From: JBHEMT01 sp046262435
GTDB lineage: Bacteria > Chloroflexota > Dormibacteria > Aeolococcales > Aeolococcaceae
Length of the DNA: 25,569 nucleotides
NCBI GenBank assembly: GCA_046262435.1
Contig: JBHEMT010000067.1
Span: 1 to 25,569, forward strand
Reading direction: 5' to 3'
Of this stretch, positions 1 through 8,779 are shown piece after piece. The notes under the pieces are model-generated. The model saw only the letters and a list, made by a program, of their open reading frames with translations, made no database searches and was not told the origin of the DNA. Every line of letters begins with the position of its first letter. Within the stretch, counting starts at the first letter, position 1. The translations under genes and the position numbers were made by a program.

Positions 1-225
1 CCGATTAGTCACCAGGACGGTGGCGGCGAGACCTCCCGGGCGCTGGGCGTCGTCGCTGGGCTGGGAGCGACGCTGCTGGTGTGCATCGGGCTTGGCGTCG
101 GTCTCGGAGTGCTGGGCATGAAGCTGCTCAACGACAATCCCCTGCCCCTGGTGATCGGCATTCTGGTCGGCATCGCCGCGGGGTGCGTGGGTGCCTACCG
201 GATGGTGATGCGGGTCTACCGCTGA
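1..225 (+). CDS. AtpZ/AtpI-like small membrane protein, 5' end missing
   Basis: The reading frame is open from the first base and stops with TGA at 223-225, leaving 74 residues of a protein whose start is outside the window. Two hydrophobic, Gly/Val-rich segments (about residues 14-38 and 48-65) are joined by a short polar turn containing LLNDNPLP. This two-helix hairpin is typical of the AtpZ/ATP synthase I family of small proteins encoded at the head of atp operons, where they are thought to help assembly of the c ring or ion supply. It lies 2 bases before the next membrane-protein gene, so it is almost certainly the operon's first or second gene. The family call rests on hydropathy pattern and position rather than a diagnostic motif. 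Confidence 0.6.
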   Translation, partial: PISHQDGGGETSRALGVVAGLGATLLVCIGLGVGLGVLGMKLLNDNPLPLVIGILVGIAAGCVGAYRMVMRVYR

Positions 226-227
226 TC

Positions 228-644
228 GTGTCTGCCCTGGACGACCACCGCAGCATCGCCGCCTGGACCCTGGCGGTCATTGCCGGGCTCATCGGTGTGC
301 TCGCCATCCTGCTTGCGCTTGTCGGTCGGCCCGGTGCCATTCCCGGGCTGCTCGCCGGCGGCGCACTTGCCGCGCTCGATGTGCTCCTCCTGGCGCGCGG
401 CCTGTCGCGCTTCGGTCGCGCTTCGCACTCAATCGGTGCCGGCGCGCTGACCGGTGCGCTGCTCAGCCGCTTCGTGGTGGTGGGCTCGTTGATGGGCATG
501 CTGATGGCCGTGAGGAGCCTGGCGCCGGTTGCGGTGATCGCAGGGTTCCTCACGCTGCCGGTGGGGCTGGTTTCGGTAGGATTGGCCTTGATCCGCCGAA
601 AGCCAGGAGCCGGCGGCGCCCGGAGACGCCACTTTGCTCGCTGA
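228..644 (+). CDS. atpI: ATP synthase subunit I-like membrane protein
   Basis: A 138-residue protein from a GTG start 2 bases after the preceding stop; an in-frame opening further upstream would overlap the previous gene and is not needed. Four hydrophobic segments are visible (about residues 12-32, 38-56, 70-95 and 100-122), followed by a basic tail (RRKPGAGGARRRHF). Size, four-helix pattern and place directly before subunit a match the ATP synthase I (AtpI) family, an accessory protein linked to assembly of the c ring. The 3' end overlaps atpB by 11 bases, suggesting translational coupling. Sequence is poorly conserved in this family, so context carries most of the weight. Confidence 0.7.
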   Translation: MSALDDHRSIAAWTLAVIAGLIGVLAILLALVGRPGAIPGLLAGGALAALDVLLLARGLSRFGRASHSIGAGALTGALLSRFVVVGSLMGMLMAVRSLAPVAVIAGFLTLPVGLVSVGLALIRRKPGAGGARRRHFAR

Positions 645-1482
645 CATCGACGTTCGGCCCGAGACAACGCACCCCACGGTGGGCAGCGGGTTCTGGGCGC
701 TGAACACCGATACCGCTGTCAACACCCTGATCGTCTGCGGGTTGTTCGTCCTGATGGCGTTGTACCTCCGCTTCCGGATGTCCAACGGCCGGCCGGGACA
801 GCTTCAGAACCTGCTCGAGGGCCTCGTCGACTTCATCGACGGCCTGGTGGGCGACACCCTCGGGGACCGGCGCAGGCGGATCCGGGTGGTCGGCCCGCTG
901 GCAATCAGCATGTTCGCCTTCGTGGTGCTCTCCAACTGGTTCGGGCTGCTGCCCAGCCGGAAATCACCCACCAACGACGTCAACACCTGCCTGGCCCTGG
1001 CACTGATCACCGTGATCCTCCTGCACAGCTCATCGATTCGCGTCCGGGGGCCGGGAGGGTATGTCAGCCACTACTTCAGCGTCGTCACCCCGAGCTGGCG
1101 CAATCCCCTGGGAGTGCTCGCCCGGGTCGCCTTTGCGTTGCTGGAGGTCATCCAGGAGCTGGCCAAGCCGTTCACGCTGTCGTTCCGGCTCTACTTCAAC
1201 ATCGTCGTCGGCGAGCTGATGCTGGCGCTGATCATCGCCCTGGCCCGCTTTGTCGCCGGCCTCGGGCTCCTCGGGGTGCTGGGCTCACTCATCGTGTCCG
1301 CCAGCGTCGGTGTGGTCTGGATCCTTTTCTCGCTGTTCATCGGCGCGGTGCAGGCTTACATCCTCACCATGCTCACCGTCTCGTACGTCGCCCAGGGCAC
1401 CGAAACCCACCACGACGAGGACACGAGTGACGCAGCCGAGCAACGGCACAGCGCGCCCACCACGGTGAGCGCGGCAGCGTAG
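634..1482 (+). CDS. atpB: F1Fo ATP synthase subunit a
   Basis: The 282-residue membrane subunit that forms the proton half-channels facing the c ring. The conserved fifth helix is clear: ELAKPFTLSFRLYFNIVVGE, with the essential stator arginine at about residue 185. Other hydrophobic helices lie near residues 30-47, 86-106, 118-132, 160-176, 192-212 and 215-255. The start is TTG at 634, preceded by GGAGA at 622-626, and overlaps the end of atpI. The C-terminus carries a short polar tail (about residues 260-282) beyond the last helix. It is followed by an 88-base gap with two hairpins before atpE. The call is secure; only the exact N-terminus is uncertain. Confidence 0.95.
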   Translation: MLADIDVRPETTHPTVGSGFWALNTDTAVNTLIVCGLFVLMALYLRFRMSNGRPGQLQNLLEGLVDFIDGLVGDTLGDRRRRIRVVGPLAISMFAFVVLSNWFGLLPSRKSPTNDVNTCLALALITVILLHSSSIRVRGPGGYVSHYFSVVTPSWRNPLGVLARVAFALLEVIQELAKPFTLSFRLYFNIVVGELMLALIIALARFVAGLGLLGVLGSLIVSASVGVVWILFSLFIGAVQAYILTMLTVSYVAQGTETHHDEDTSDAAEQRHSAPTTVSAAA

Positions 1483-1505
1483 GCAGAACGGGCGGCAGCG
1501 CCCAC

Positions 1506-1522
1506 CCCGCGCCGAACGCGGG
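1506..1522 (+). other. Intercistronic hairpin 1 between atpB and atpE
   Basis: CCCGCG (1506-1511) pairs perfectly with CGCGGG (1517-1522) around a five-base CCGAA loop. It sits in the 88-base untranslated gap between atpB and atpE. No T-run follows, so it is not a classical intrinsic terminator. It could stabilise or mark processing of the mRNA ahead of the c-subunit gene, which must be made in excess. Confidence 0.45.
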
Positions 1523-1538
1523 ACCATCGACACGCAGA

Positions 1539-1552
1539 GCCGCCCCGGCGGC
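1539..1552 (+). other. Intercistronic hairpin 2 just before the atpE ribosome site
   Basis: GCCGCC (1539-1544) and GGCGGC (1547-1552) are perfect reverse complements separated by CC. The two-base loop would force the innermost pairs open. The stem ends 3 bases before the strong ribosome-binding site of atpE and 16 bases after hairpin 1. Confidence 0.4.
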
Positions 1553-1555
1553 ACC

Positions 1556-1563
1556 AGGGAGGA
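1556..1563 (+). promoter_or_regulatory. Strong Shine-Dalgarno site of atpE
   Basis: AGGGAGGA lies 7 bases before the TTG at 1571. It is one of the best ribosome-binding sites in the window and fixes the unusual TTG start, in keeping with the high output needed for the c ring. Confidence 0.7.
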
Positions 1564-1570
1564 CACCCGG

Positions 1571-1855
1571 TTGCACGGTAGCGTCGCGCTCATCGCCGAC
1601 ATCTCGTCGAAGGCATTCGTCAACGGCCTGGCCGTTGTCGGTATCGGACTGCTCATCGGGCTTGGAGCGCTCGGGGCCGGGATCGGCGACGGGCTGGTCT
1701 CCAGCCGCGTGGTCGAGGGCACAGCTCGCCAGCCCGAGGCGCGCGGCTCGCTTCTCGGAATCATGTTCATCAGCGTCGGCATCATCGAGGCGCTGCCGAT
1801 CATCGCCCTGGGCATTGCACTCTTCATCCTCTTCGCCAACCCGCTCAAGGGCTGA
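1571..1855 (+). CDS. atpE: F1Fo ATP synthase subunit c
   Basis: The 94-residue hairpin protein that forms the rotating proteolipid ring. The first helix carries the Gly-rich packing motif (GLGALGAGIGDG, about residues 30-41), the polar loop has the conserved RQP (53-55), and the second helix has the ion-binding carboxylate Glu73 in VGIIEALPII. The residue after Glu73 is Ala, without the Ser and Tyr typical of sodium-binding rings, so proton coupling is the likelier reading. The TTG start is supported by the AGGGAGGA site 7 bases upstream. A 15-residue polar N-terminal part precedes the first helix. Confidence 0.95.
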   Translation: MHGSVALIADISSKAFVNGLAVVGIGLLIGLGALGAGIGDGLVSSRVVEGTARQPEARGSLLGIMFISVGIIEALPIIALGIALFILFANPLKG

Positions 1856-1866
1856 CCGCCGAAGCA

Positions 1867-2388
1867 ATGCTCGCCGACAGCAAGCTGCTCGACTTCAACG
1901 CCACGCTGCTCTTTCAGCTGCTCATTTTCCTGCTCACGGCAGCGGCGCTCTGGCGCTTCGCCTGGGGGCCGATCACCAAGCTGCTGGAGGCGCGGCGGCT
2001 GACCATCGAGAACGGGCTCAAGGCGGCCGAGGAGTCGGAGAAGCGGCTGACCGCGGTGCAGGACGACGTGCGCAAGCTGCTCGACGAGGCGCGTGGCCAA
2101 GCCCGCGAGATTGTCTCGCGGGCGCACCAGGACGCCACGGCGGATGCCGAACAGGTGCGTACCCGCAGCCGCCGTGAGGCCGAGGCCCAGGTGGAGCGAG
2201 CCCGCGCGGAGATCGCCGTCGAGCGCGACCGGGCGATCACCGAGCTGCGCACGCAGGTCGGCACCCTGGTAATCGCCGCGGCCGGGCAGGTGCTCGGTCA
2301 GTCGATCGACGCCACTGCGCACCGCCGTTTGATCGAGGAGTCGCTGCGGTCGGTGAGCGCTCAGAACGGCGGCGAGCGCAGCGCCTAG
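1867..2388 (+). CDS. atpF: F1Fo ATP synthase subunit b
   Basis: A 173-residue peripheral-stalk subunit. One N-terminal membrane helix (about residues 11-31, LLFQLLIFLLTAAALWRFAW) is followed by a long charged coiled coil from about residue 38 to 150, rich in Glu, Arg and Ala with no helix breakers. This layout and length are standard for subunit b. The ATG is 11 bases after the atpE stop, with only a weak GAAG ahead of it. Its TAG stop shares its last base with the GTG of atpH. There is a single b gene, so the stalk is presumably a homodimer. Confidence 0.93.
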   Translation: MLADSKLLDFNATLLFQLLIFLLTAAALWRFAWGPITKLLEARRLTIENGLKAAEESEKRLTAVQDDVRKLLDEARGQAREIVSRAHQDATADAEQVRTRSRREAEAQVERARAEIAVERDRAITELRTQVGTLVIAAAGQVLGQSIDATAHRRLIEESLRSVSAQNGGERSA

Positions 2389-2915
2389 TGGCCACCTCCA
2401 CGATCGCCCGGCGCTACGCGGAGGCGTACTTCGGCCTCGCCGAGCAGTCCGGCGATCTGGTCGGATGGCGGGAGGGGCTCGCCCGTGCGGTCGAGATTTT
2501 CGACCGGCCCGACGCCGCGCTGCTCCTCAACAACCCGCGGCTGAGCCTGGCGGAGCGCATCAGGTTCGCCCTCGACGTGCTCGAGGGGTCCGCTGAACCG
2601 GCGCGCAACCTGATCCGGCTGCTCGTGGAGCGCCGCCGCATGCGCATCCTGCGCGGCGTGCTCGAGCACTACGACCTGCTCGTCGACCGGGCCTCCGGGG
2701 TGGTGCGCGCCGAGGTCACCACCGCCTTCCCCGCCGATGCCGCGCTGCGGAAGAGCATCACCGCGAGCCTGCGCGAGCGGCTCGGCGCCGACGTGCAGAC
2801 CACGATTCACCAGGACCCGGCGCTGATTGGCGGCCTGATCATCCGCGTGGGTGACCGGGTCATCGACGGCAGCGTGCGCACCCGACTGCAACAGCTCCAG
2901 GCCGCCCTGGCCTGA
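2388..2915 (+). CDS. atpH: F1Fo ATP synthase subunit delta
   Basis: A 175-residue stator subunit joining the b stalk to the top of F1. The N-terminus (STIARRYAEAYFGLAEQSG) and the C-terminal part (DPALIGGLIIRVGDRVIDGSVRTRL) match the OSCP/delta family closely. The GTG start at 2388 overlaps the atpF stop by one base. Length is normal and nothing looks broken. It is followed by a 22-base gap before atpA. Confidence 0.94.
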   Translation: MATSTIARRYAEAYFGLAEQSGDLVGWREGLARAVEIFDRPDAALLLNNPRLSLAERIRFALDVLEGSAEPARNLIRLLVERRRMRILRGVLEHYDLLVDRASGVVRAEVTTAFPADAALRKSITASLRERLGADVQTTIHQDPALIGGLIIRVGDRVIDGSVRTRLQQLQAALA

Positions 2916-2937
2916 CTCAGGAGATACAGACAACCCC

Positions 2938-4461
<1,524 letters not shown>

Positions 4462-4484
4462 GCCGGCGCCTTGCCCCGCCCACC

Positions 4485-5342
4485 ATGCCGAGTCTCCGCG
4501 ACATCCGCCGGCGCATCAAGGGCGTCCAGAACACCAAGAAGATCACCAAGGCGATGGAGCTGGTGGCTGCCGCCAAGCTGCGCCGCGCGGTGGACCGCGC
4601 CTCCCAGGCCCGCCCCTATGCCGACGAGCTGACCAACGTGGTCGCCGACCTGATGGCCCGCCAGCCGGAGTACCAGCATCCGTTTCTCGAGGCCCGCGAG
4701 GTGCACCGCCGGGTGTTGATCCTGGTCACCTCCGACCAGGGGCGGGTGGGGCCGATGAACAGCAACAACGTGCGTCTCACCCTGCGTGAGGTCAACAAGG
4801 GCAGCGCGCCGGTGAGCGTGGTGACCATTGGCCGCAAGGGTCGCGACACCATTCGCCGGCTGCGCAAGGACCTGATCGCCGAGGTCAGCGGGCTGGGAGA
4901 CCGGCCCACCATCGGCGAGGTGCTGCCCGCGATCCGGGTCGCCACCGACGCATACGGCAACGGCGAGGCCGACCAGGTCGACGTGGTCTTCGCCCGTTTC
5001 GTCAGCGCCGGCCGCCAGGAGGCGACCGTCAAACGGGTGCTCCCGGTGGAGCCGCCGGAGACGACGGGAGAGGGGCTGGCGGCCGACTTCGTGTACGAGC
5101 CGGAGCCCAAGGATGTGCTCGATGCGCTGCTGCCACGCTACGTCGAGGCGCAGGTGTACCAGGCGGTGCTGGAGAGCCTGGCCTCTGAGCAGGCCAGCCG
5201 GATGGTGGCGATGCGCAATGCCAGCGACAACGCGAGTGACCTGATCGATGATCTGACCCTGACCAGCAACAAGCTGCGTCAGGCGACGATCACCACCGAG
5301 CTGATGGAGATCGTCAGCGGCGCCGCGGCGCTCGAGGGCTGA
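4485..5342 (+). CDS. atpG: F1Fo ATP synthase subunit gamma
   Basis: The 285-residue central rotor shaft. The N-terminal coiled coil is highly conserved (RRRIKGVQNTKKITKAMELV, then AAAKLRRA) and the C-terminal helix ends in ITTELMEIVSGAAALEG, both diagnostic. The globular middle is more divergent: the usual SDRGLAGGYN-type segment reads SDQGRVGPMNSNN near residue 84. The ATG at 4485 is 23 bases after the atpA stop and has no obvious Shine-Dalgarno site, so re-initiation after atpA is possible. Length is standard. Confidence 0.95.
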   Translation: MPSLRDIRRRIKGVQNTKKITKAMELVAAAKLRRAVDRASQARPYADELTNVVADLMARQPEYQHPFLEAREVHRRVLILVTSDQGRVGPMNSNNVRLTLREVNKGSAPVSVVTIGRKGRDTIRRLRKDLIAEVSGLGDRPTIGEVLPAIRVATDAYGNGEADQVDVVFARFVSAGRQEATVKRVLPVEPPETTGEGLAADFVYEPEPKDVLDALLPRYVEAQVYQAVLESLASEQASRMVAMRNASDNASDLIDDLTLTSNKLRQATITTELMEIVSGAAALEG

Positions 5343-5360
5343 CATGAGAAAGGACAGAAC

Positions 5361-7106
5361 ATGGCTGTAGGCACCAAGGGCACCAAGGACACCAAGGACA
5401 CGCGGGCCACCGCCGCGAGCAAGCGGGGCGACGTGGGCGAGGGCCATGTCGTCCAGGTCATGGGTCCGGTCGTCGACGTGGAGTTCGAGGGTGACCACCA
5501 GCCCGACATCCTCAACGCCCTCGAGGTGACCCGGGGTGACGGCGAGCGGCTGGTTCTCGAGGTCCAGCAGAACCTCGGCAACAGCGTGGTGCGCACCATC
5601 GCGATGCAGACCACCGAGGGGCTGCGCCGCGGCGAGAAGGTCGCCGACACCGGCGCCGCCATCCAGGTACCGGTCGGAGAGAAGACGCTGGGGCGGATGT
5701 TCAACGTCGTCGGTGACCCCATCGACGGCAAGCCGCAGGTCGAGGACTCCCCCCGCCAGTCGATCCATCGCGCGGCGCCGACCCTCGCCGAGCAGGAGAC
5801 CAGCCCATCGATCCTGGAGACCGGGATCAAGGTGATCGACCTGATCTGCACCTTTTCCAAGGGCTCGAAGATCGGCCTGTTCGGCGGTGCCGGCGTGGGC
5901 AAGACGGTGATCGTCACCGAGATGATCAACAACATCGCCAAGGAGCACCAGGGCTTCTCGGTCTTCGCCGGAGTCGGCGAGCGCACCCGCGAGGGGCGCG
6001 ACCTCTACGGCGAGATGCAGGACGCCGGCGTCCTCGACCAGACCGCGCTGGTCTTCGGGCAGATGAACGAGCCGCCCGGCGCTCGCGCCCGGATCGCCCT
6101 GACCGGGCTCACCATGGCCGAGTACTTTCGCGACGAGAAGGGGGCGGACGTGCTCCTCTTCATCGACAACATCTTTCGCTACACGCTCGCAGGTGCCGAG
6201 GTGTCGGCCCTGCTCGGCCGGATGCCGTCGGCGGTCGGCTACCAGCCCACCCTGGCCACCGAGATGGGCGACCTGCAGGAGCGGATCACCTCGACGAACA
6301 AGGGATCGATCACCTCAGTACAGGCGGTCTATGTCCCCGCCGACGACTTCACCGACCCGGCGGTCACGGCCACCTTCGCCCACCTCGGCGCGACGGTCTC
6401 GCTGAGCCGCGCGATTTCCGAGCTGGGAATCTACCCGGCGGTCAACCCGCTGGAGTCGCAGTCCGGCATCCTCACCGAGAGGATCGTGGGAGCCGAGCAC
6501 TTCCGGGTGGCCAACGGGGTCAAGGCGGTTCTCCAGGAGTACCAGAGCCTCCAGGACATCATCGCCATCCTCGGCCAGGAGGAGCTGACCGACGAGCAGA
6601 AGCTCACCGTCGCCCGGGCGCGCAAGATCCAGCGCTTCTTCTCGCAGCCGTTCTTCGTGGCCAAGGTGTTCACCGGCCGCGACGGCAAGTACGTGCCGCT
6701 CGCCGAGACGATTCGCGGGTTCGCCGAGATTCTCGACGGTAAGCACGATGAACTGCCCGAGGACGCGTTCTACATGGTCGGCGACATTGACGAGGCGGTG
6801 GCCAAGGCCAAGGAACTCGAGGGCCAGGGCGCCAATGTCAGCGCCGAAGAGGATGAGTCCGAGGAAGGCGAGGCGGCCGACCAGTCGTCCAGCACCGCGG
6901 AGTCGGCGAAGGGAGAAGCGGCCGAGAAGCCGAGCAGCGAAGACGACGCCGATGGCGACGTGGTGGAGGGCCCCTCGGCGAAACGTGACGGCTCCGACGA
7001 GAAATCCCCTGACGCCCGATCCAAATCCGGCGAAGGGTCGGACGACGCCGGCGAGGACGACAAGGACAAGGACAAGGACAAGGACAAGGGAGACACAGGC
7101 TCCTGA
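5361..7106 (+). CDS. atpD: F1Fo ATP synthase subunit beta with extended termini
   Basis: The catalytic subunit of F1. It has the P-loop GGAGVGKT (residues 175-182), the catalytic Glu207 in GERTREG, the Walker B strand VLLFIDN (264-270) and a DELSEED-equivalent segment (LGQEELTDEQK). At 581 residues it is about 100 longer than usual. The first 25 residues are Lys/Thr-rich with a GTKGTKDTKDT repeat. After the normal fold ends near residue 488, an acidic Ser/Glu/Asp/Lys-rich, probably disordered tail of about 90 residues ends in a DK repeat. The helix region KGSKIGLFGG is preceded by LICTF rather than the common LLAPY. The ATG at 5361 follows an AGGA site at 5351-5354, and the stop overlaps atpC by one base. 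Confidence 0.96.
   Translation: MAVGTKGTKDTKDTRATAASKRGDVGEGHVVQVMGPVVDVEFEGDHQPDILNALEVTRGDGERLVLEVQQNLGNSVVRTIAMQTTEGLRRGEKVADTGAAIQVPVGEKTLGRMFNVVGDPIDGKPQVEDSPRQSIHRAAPTLAEQETSPSILETGIKVIDLICTFSKGSKIGLFGGAGVGKTVIVTEMINNIAKEHQGFSVFAGVGERTREGRDLYGEMQDAGVLDQTALVFGQMNEPPGARARIALTGLTMAEYFRDEKGADVLLFIDNIFRYTLAGAEVSALLGRMPSAVGYQPTLATEMGDLQERITSTNKGSITSVQAVYVPADDFTDPAVTATFAHLGATVSLSRAISELGIYPAVNPLESQSGILTERIVGAEHFRVANGVKAVLQEYQSLQDIIAILGQEELTDEQKLTVARARKIQRFFSQPFFVAKVFTGRDGKYVPLAETIRGFAEILDGKHDELPEDAFYMVGDIDEAVAKAKELEGQGANVSAEEDESEEGEAADQSSSTAESAKGEAAEKPSSEDDADGDVVEGPSAKRDGSDEKSPDARSKSGEGSDDAGEDDKDKDKDKDKGDTGS
5370..5396 (+). repeat. Nine-base tandem repeat at the start of atpD
   Basis: Three tandem copies of RRCACCAAG-type nonamers (GGCACCAAG, GGCACCAAG, GACACCAAG) encode the GTK/GTK/DTK part of the beta-subunit N-terminal addition. 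A fourth partial copy (GACACG) follows. Confidence 0.7.
7059..7088 (+). repeat. Hexanucleotide repeat (GACAAG)5 at the end of atpD
   Basis: Five perfect tandem copies of GACAAG encode alternating Asp-Lys at the end of the acidic beta-subunit tail. Copy-number change would keep the reading frame, so this could vary between strains. Confidence 0.85.
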
Positions 7107-7549
7107 TGGCCAAGCTGCAGGTCGAGGTGGTCACCGCGGAGGGGCGCACGTTCAGCGAAGAGGCGGACTTCGTGCGCGCCCCCGGGCTCGCCGGGGAGGT
7201 GGGCATCCTGCCCCGTCACATCCCCATGCTCACCCCGCTGAAAACCGGTGAGGTGCTGGTGCGCAACGGGTCCGACGAGCAGTTTCTCTTCGTTGCCGGC
7301 GGCTTTCTCGAGGTGCTGCCCGACAAGGTGGTGATCCTCGCCGATGCCGCCGAGCGCGCCGAGACCATCGACGAGGCCCGGGCCCAGGAGGCGCGGCGGC
7401 GCGCGGAGCAACTCCTCGGCGAGAACCGGGAGTCGTCCGAGGCGGCCGCGATGCTGGAGCGGGCGGTCTACCGGCTGCGCATCGCCGAAGTGCGCAAGCG
7501 AGGTGGCGGGCGGCGCTCCCGTAACGAGGGTCCGCCGCCGCAGGGGTGA
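7106..7549 (+). CDS. atpC: F1Fo ATP synthase subunit epsilon
   Basis: A 147-residue rotor subunit that couples gamma to the c ring and can inhibit ATP hydrolysis. The N-terminal beta-sandwich carries the conserved GEVGILPRHIPMLTPLKTGE segment (about residues 31-50) and FVAGGFLEV. Residues about 88-130 form the charged, Ala/Arg-rich two-helix domain, so the regulatory part is present. The C-terminus is basic (RKRGGGRRSRNE). The ATG overlaps the atpD stop by one base. It is the last gene of the operon and converges on the aldolase gene. Confidence 0.95.
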   Translation: MAKLQVEVVTAEGRTFSEEADFVRAPGLAGEVGILPRHIPMLTPLKTGEVLVRNGSDEQFLFVAGGFLEVLPDKVVILADAAERAETIDEARAQEARRRAEQLLGENRESSEAAAMLERAVYRLRIAEVRKRGGGRRSRNEGPPPQG

Positions 7550-7553
7550 GGTA

Positions 7554-7604
7554 GTCGCCTCGGCGGTGGCGGCAGGGCAGCCGGCCCGGGCCGGGTCAGG
7601 CGAC
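7554..7604. terminator. Nested inverted repeats between convergent atpC and aldolase gene
   Basis: GTCGCCT (7554-7560) is the reverse complement of AGGCGAC (7598-7604), and a perfect 14-base palindrome CCGGCCCGGGCCGG sits between them at 7581-7594. The structure spans the 46-base gap between two convergent genes, where a bidirectional terminator would be expected. There is no T-run on either strand, so intrinsic termination is not proven. Confidence 0.3.
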
Positions 7605-8672
7605 GGTGACCTCGGGCATCAGATAGACGTCCTGCACCGCGTTGAGCAGCTCGATTCCCTCGCGCATCGGTCGCTGGAAGGCCTTGCGACCGGTGATCAG
7701 ACCCATGCCGCCGGCCCGTTTGTTGATCACGGCGGTGGTCACCGCCTCCTTCAGGTCGCTCGCACCCGAGGAGACGCCGCCGCTGTTGATCAGACCGTTG
7801 CGGCCCATGTAGCAGTTGATCACCTGGTAGCGGGTCAGGTCGATTGGGTGGTCGGTGCTGAGCTGGTCGTACATCTGCTTTGCGGTCTTGCCGAACTTCA
7901 GCGCGGTGAAGCCGCCGTTGGTCTCGGGCAGCTTCTGCTTGATGATGTCCGCGCCGATGGTGACGCCGAGGTGGTTGGCCTGGCCGGTGAGGTCCGCGGC
8001 CAGGCCATAGTCGGTGCCGTCCTTGCTGAAGGCGTCGTTGCGCAGGTAGCACCAGAGCACCGTTGCCAGGCCCATTTCATGCGCCTGCTCAAAGGCCTGC
8101 GCCACCTCCTGGAGCTGGCGGTCGGCCTGGTCGGACCCGAAGTAGATGGTCGCACCGACCGCCACCGCACCCATCTCGTAGGCCTGGTCGACACTGCCGA
8201 ACATCACCTGGTCGTAGTGGTTGGGATACGTGAGCAGCTCGTTGTGGTTGAGCTTGACGATGTAGGGGATCCGGTGTGCCCAGCGGCGCGCGGTGCTGCC
8301 CAGCACCCCGAACGTCGAGGCCACCGCGTTGCAGCCGCCCTCCACGGCCAGCTCGATCAGCCGCTCGGGGTCGAAGTACTCGGGGTTGGGACCGAACGAC
8401 GCGCCCGCGGAGTGCTCGATCCCCTGGTCCACGGGAAGGATCGACAGGTAGCCGGTGCCGCCGAGCCGGCCATGGCCGAGCAGGGTCTGCAGCGAGCGCA
8501 GCACCCGGGTCGGCCGGTTGCTGGCCACCCAGACGCGGTCAACGAAGTCGGGTCCGGGAAGGTGGAGCAGGTCGCGGCTGACCGTCTGACACCGGTGGTC
8601 GAGCAGGCTCCTGGCGTCGTCGCCGAGCAGCTGCTCGAGCCGGCCGGTGGAGGTGGCGGTGGCGGTGGCCAT
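7596..8672 (-). CDS. fbaB: Class I fructose-bisphosphate aldolase, DhnA/FbaB type
   Basis: A 358-residue cytoplasmic enzyme expected to cleave fructose 1,6-bisphosphate to dihydroxyacetone phosphate and glyceraldehyde 3-phosphate through a Schiff base. Family signs are SILPVDQGIEHSAG (77-90), YIVKLNHNELL (137-147), GADIIKQKLPE (240-250), where Lys245 is the best candidate for the Schiff-base lysine, and GRNGLINSGGVSSG near residue 290. The start at 8672 is fixed by GGGGAGGAA about 8 bases ahead; an in-frame start 39 bases further upstream lies before that site and is rejected. The first ten residues are a Thr/Ala run. It is transcribed away from murA and has no operon partner in view. Confidence 0.9.
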   Translation of the reverse strand: MATATATSTGRLEQLLGDDARSLLDHRCQTVSRDLLHLPGPDFVDRVWVASNRPTRVLRSLQTLLGHGRLGGTGYLSILPVDQGIEHSAGASFGPNPEYFDPERLIELAVEGGCNAVASTFGVLGSTARRWAHRIPYIVKLNHNELLTYPNHYDQVMFGSVDQAYEMGAVAVGATIYFGSDQADRQLQEVAQAFEQAHEMGLATVLWCYLRNDAFSKDGTDYGLAADLTGQANHLGVTIGADIIKQKLPETNGGFTALKFGKTAKQMYDQLSTDHPIDLTRYQVINCYMGRNGLINSGGVSSGASDLKEAVTTAVINKRAGGMGLITGRKAFQRPMREGIELLNAVQDVYLMPEVTVA

Positions 8673-8680
8673 AGGACGGG

Positions 8681-8689
8681 TTCCTCCCC
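8681..8689 (-). promoter_or_regulatory. Shine-Dalgarno site of the aldolase gene
   Basis: On the minus strand GGGGAGGAA precedes the ATG at 8672-8670 by 8 bases. It decides between the two in-frame starts of this gene. Confidence 0.7.
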
Positions 8690-8763
8690 AGTGACGAGCG
8701 TGCTGTCTCATCTTGCCGGATCGTGCCGTTGGGCAGCCGGGCGCGGGCCGGTCGGGGAGCGGA

Positions 8764-8769
8764 TACCCT
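8764..8769 (+). promoter_or_regulatory. Possible -10 box of murA
   Basis: TACCCT lies 10 bases before the murA ATG. Transcription starting 6-8 bases downstream would give a near-leaderless mRNA. There is no -35 match at a standard distance. Confidence 0.3.
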
Positions 8770-8779
8770 GTCGGCAGCG

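Noticed and set aside
7059..7088. The GACAAG repeats as a CRISPR-like or mobile-element trace
   Set aside because: The units are six bases, contiguous and in frame, coding Asp-Lys; there are no spacers.
8673..8711. Longer N-terminus for the aldolase starting at 8711
   Set aside because: The strong GGGGAGGAA site lies inside this extension and points to ATG 8672; the added residues are not conserved.
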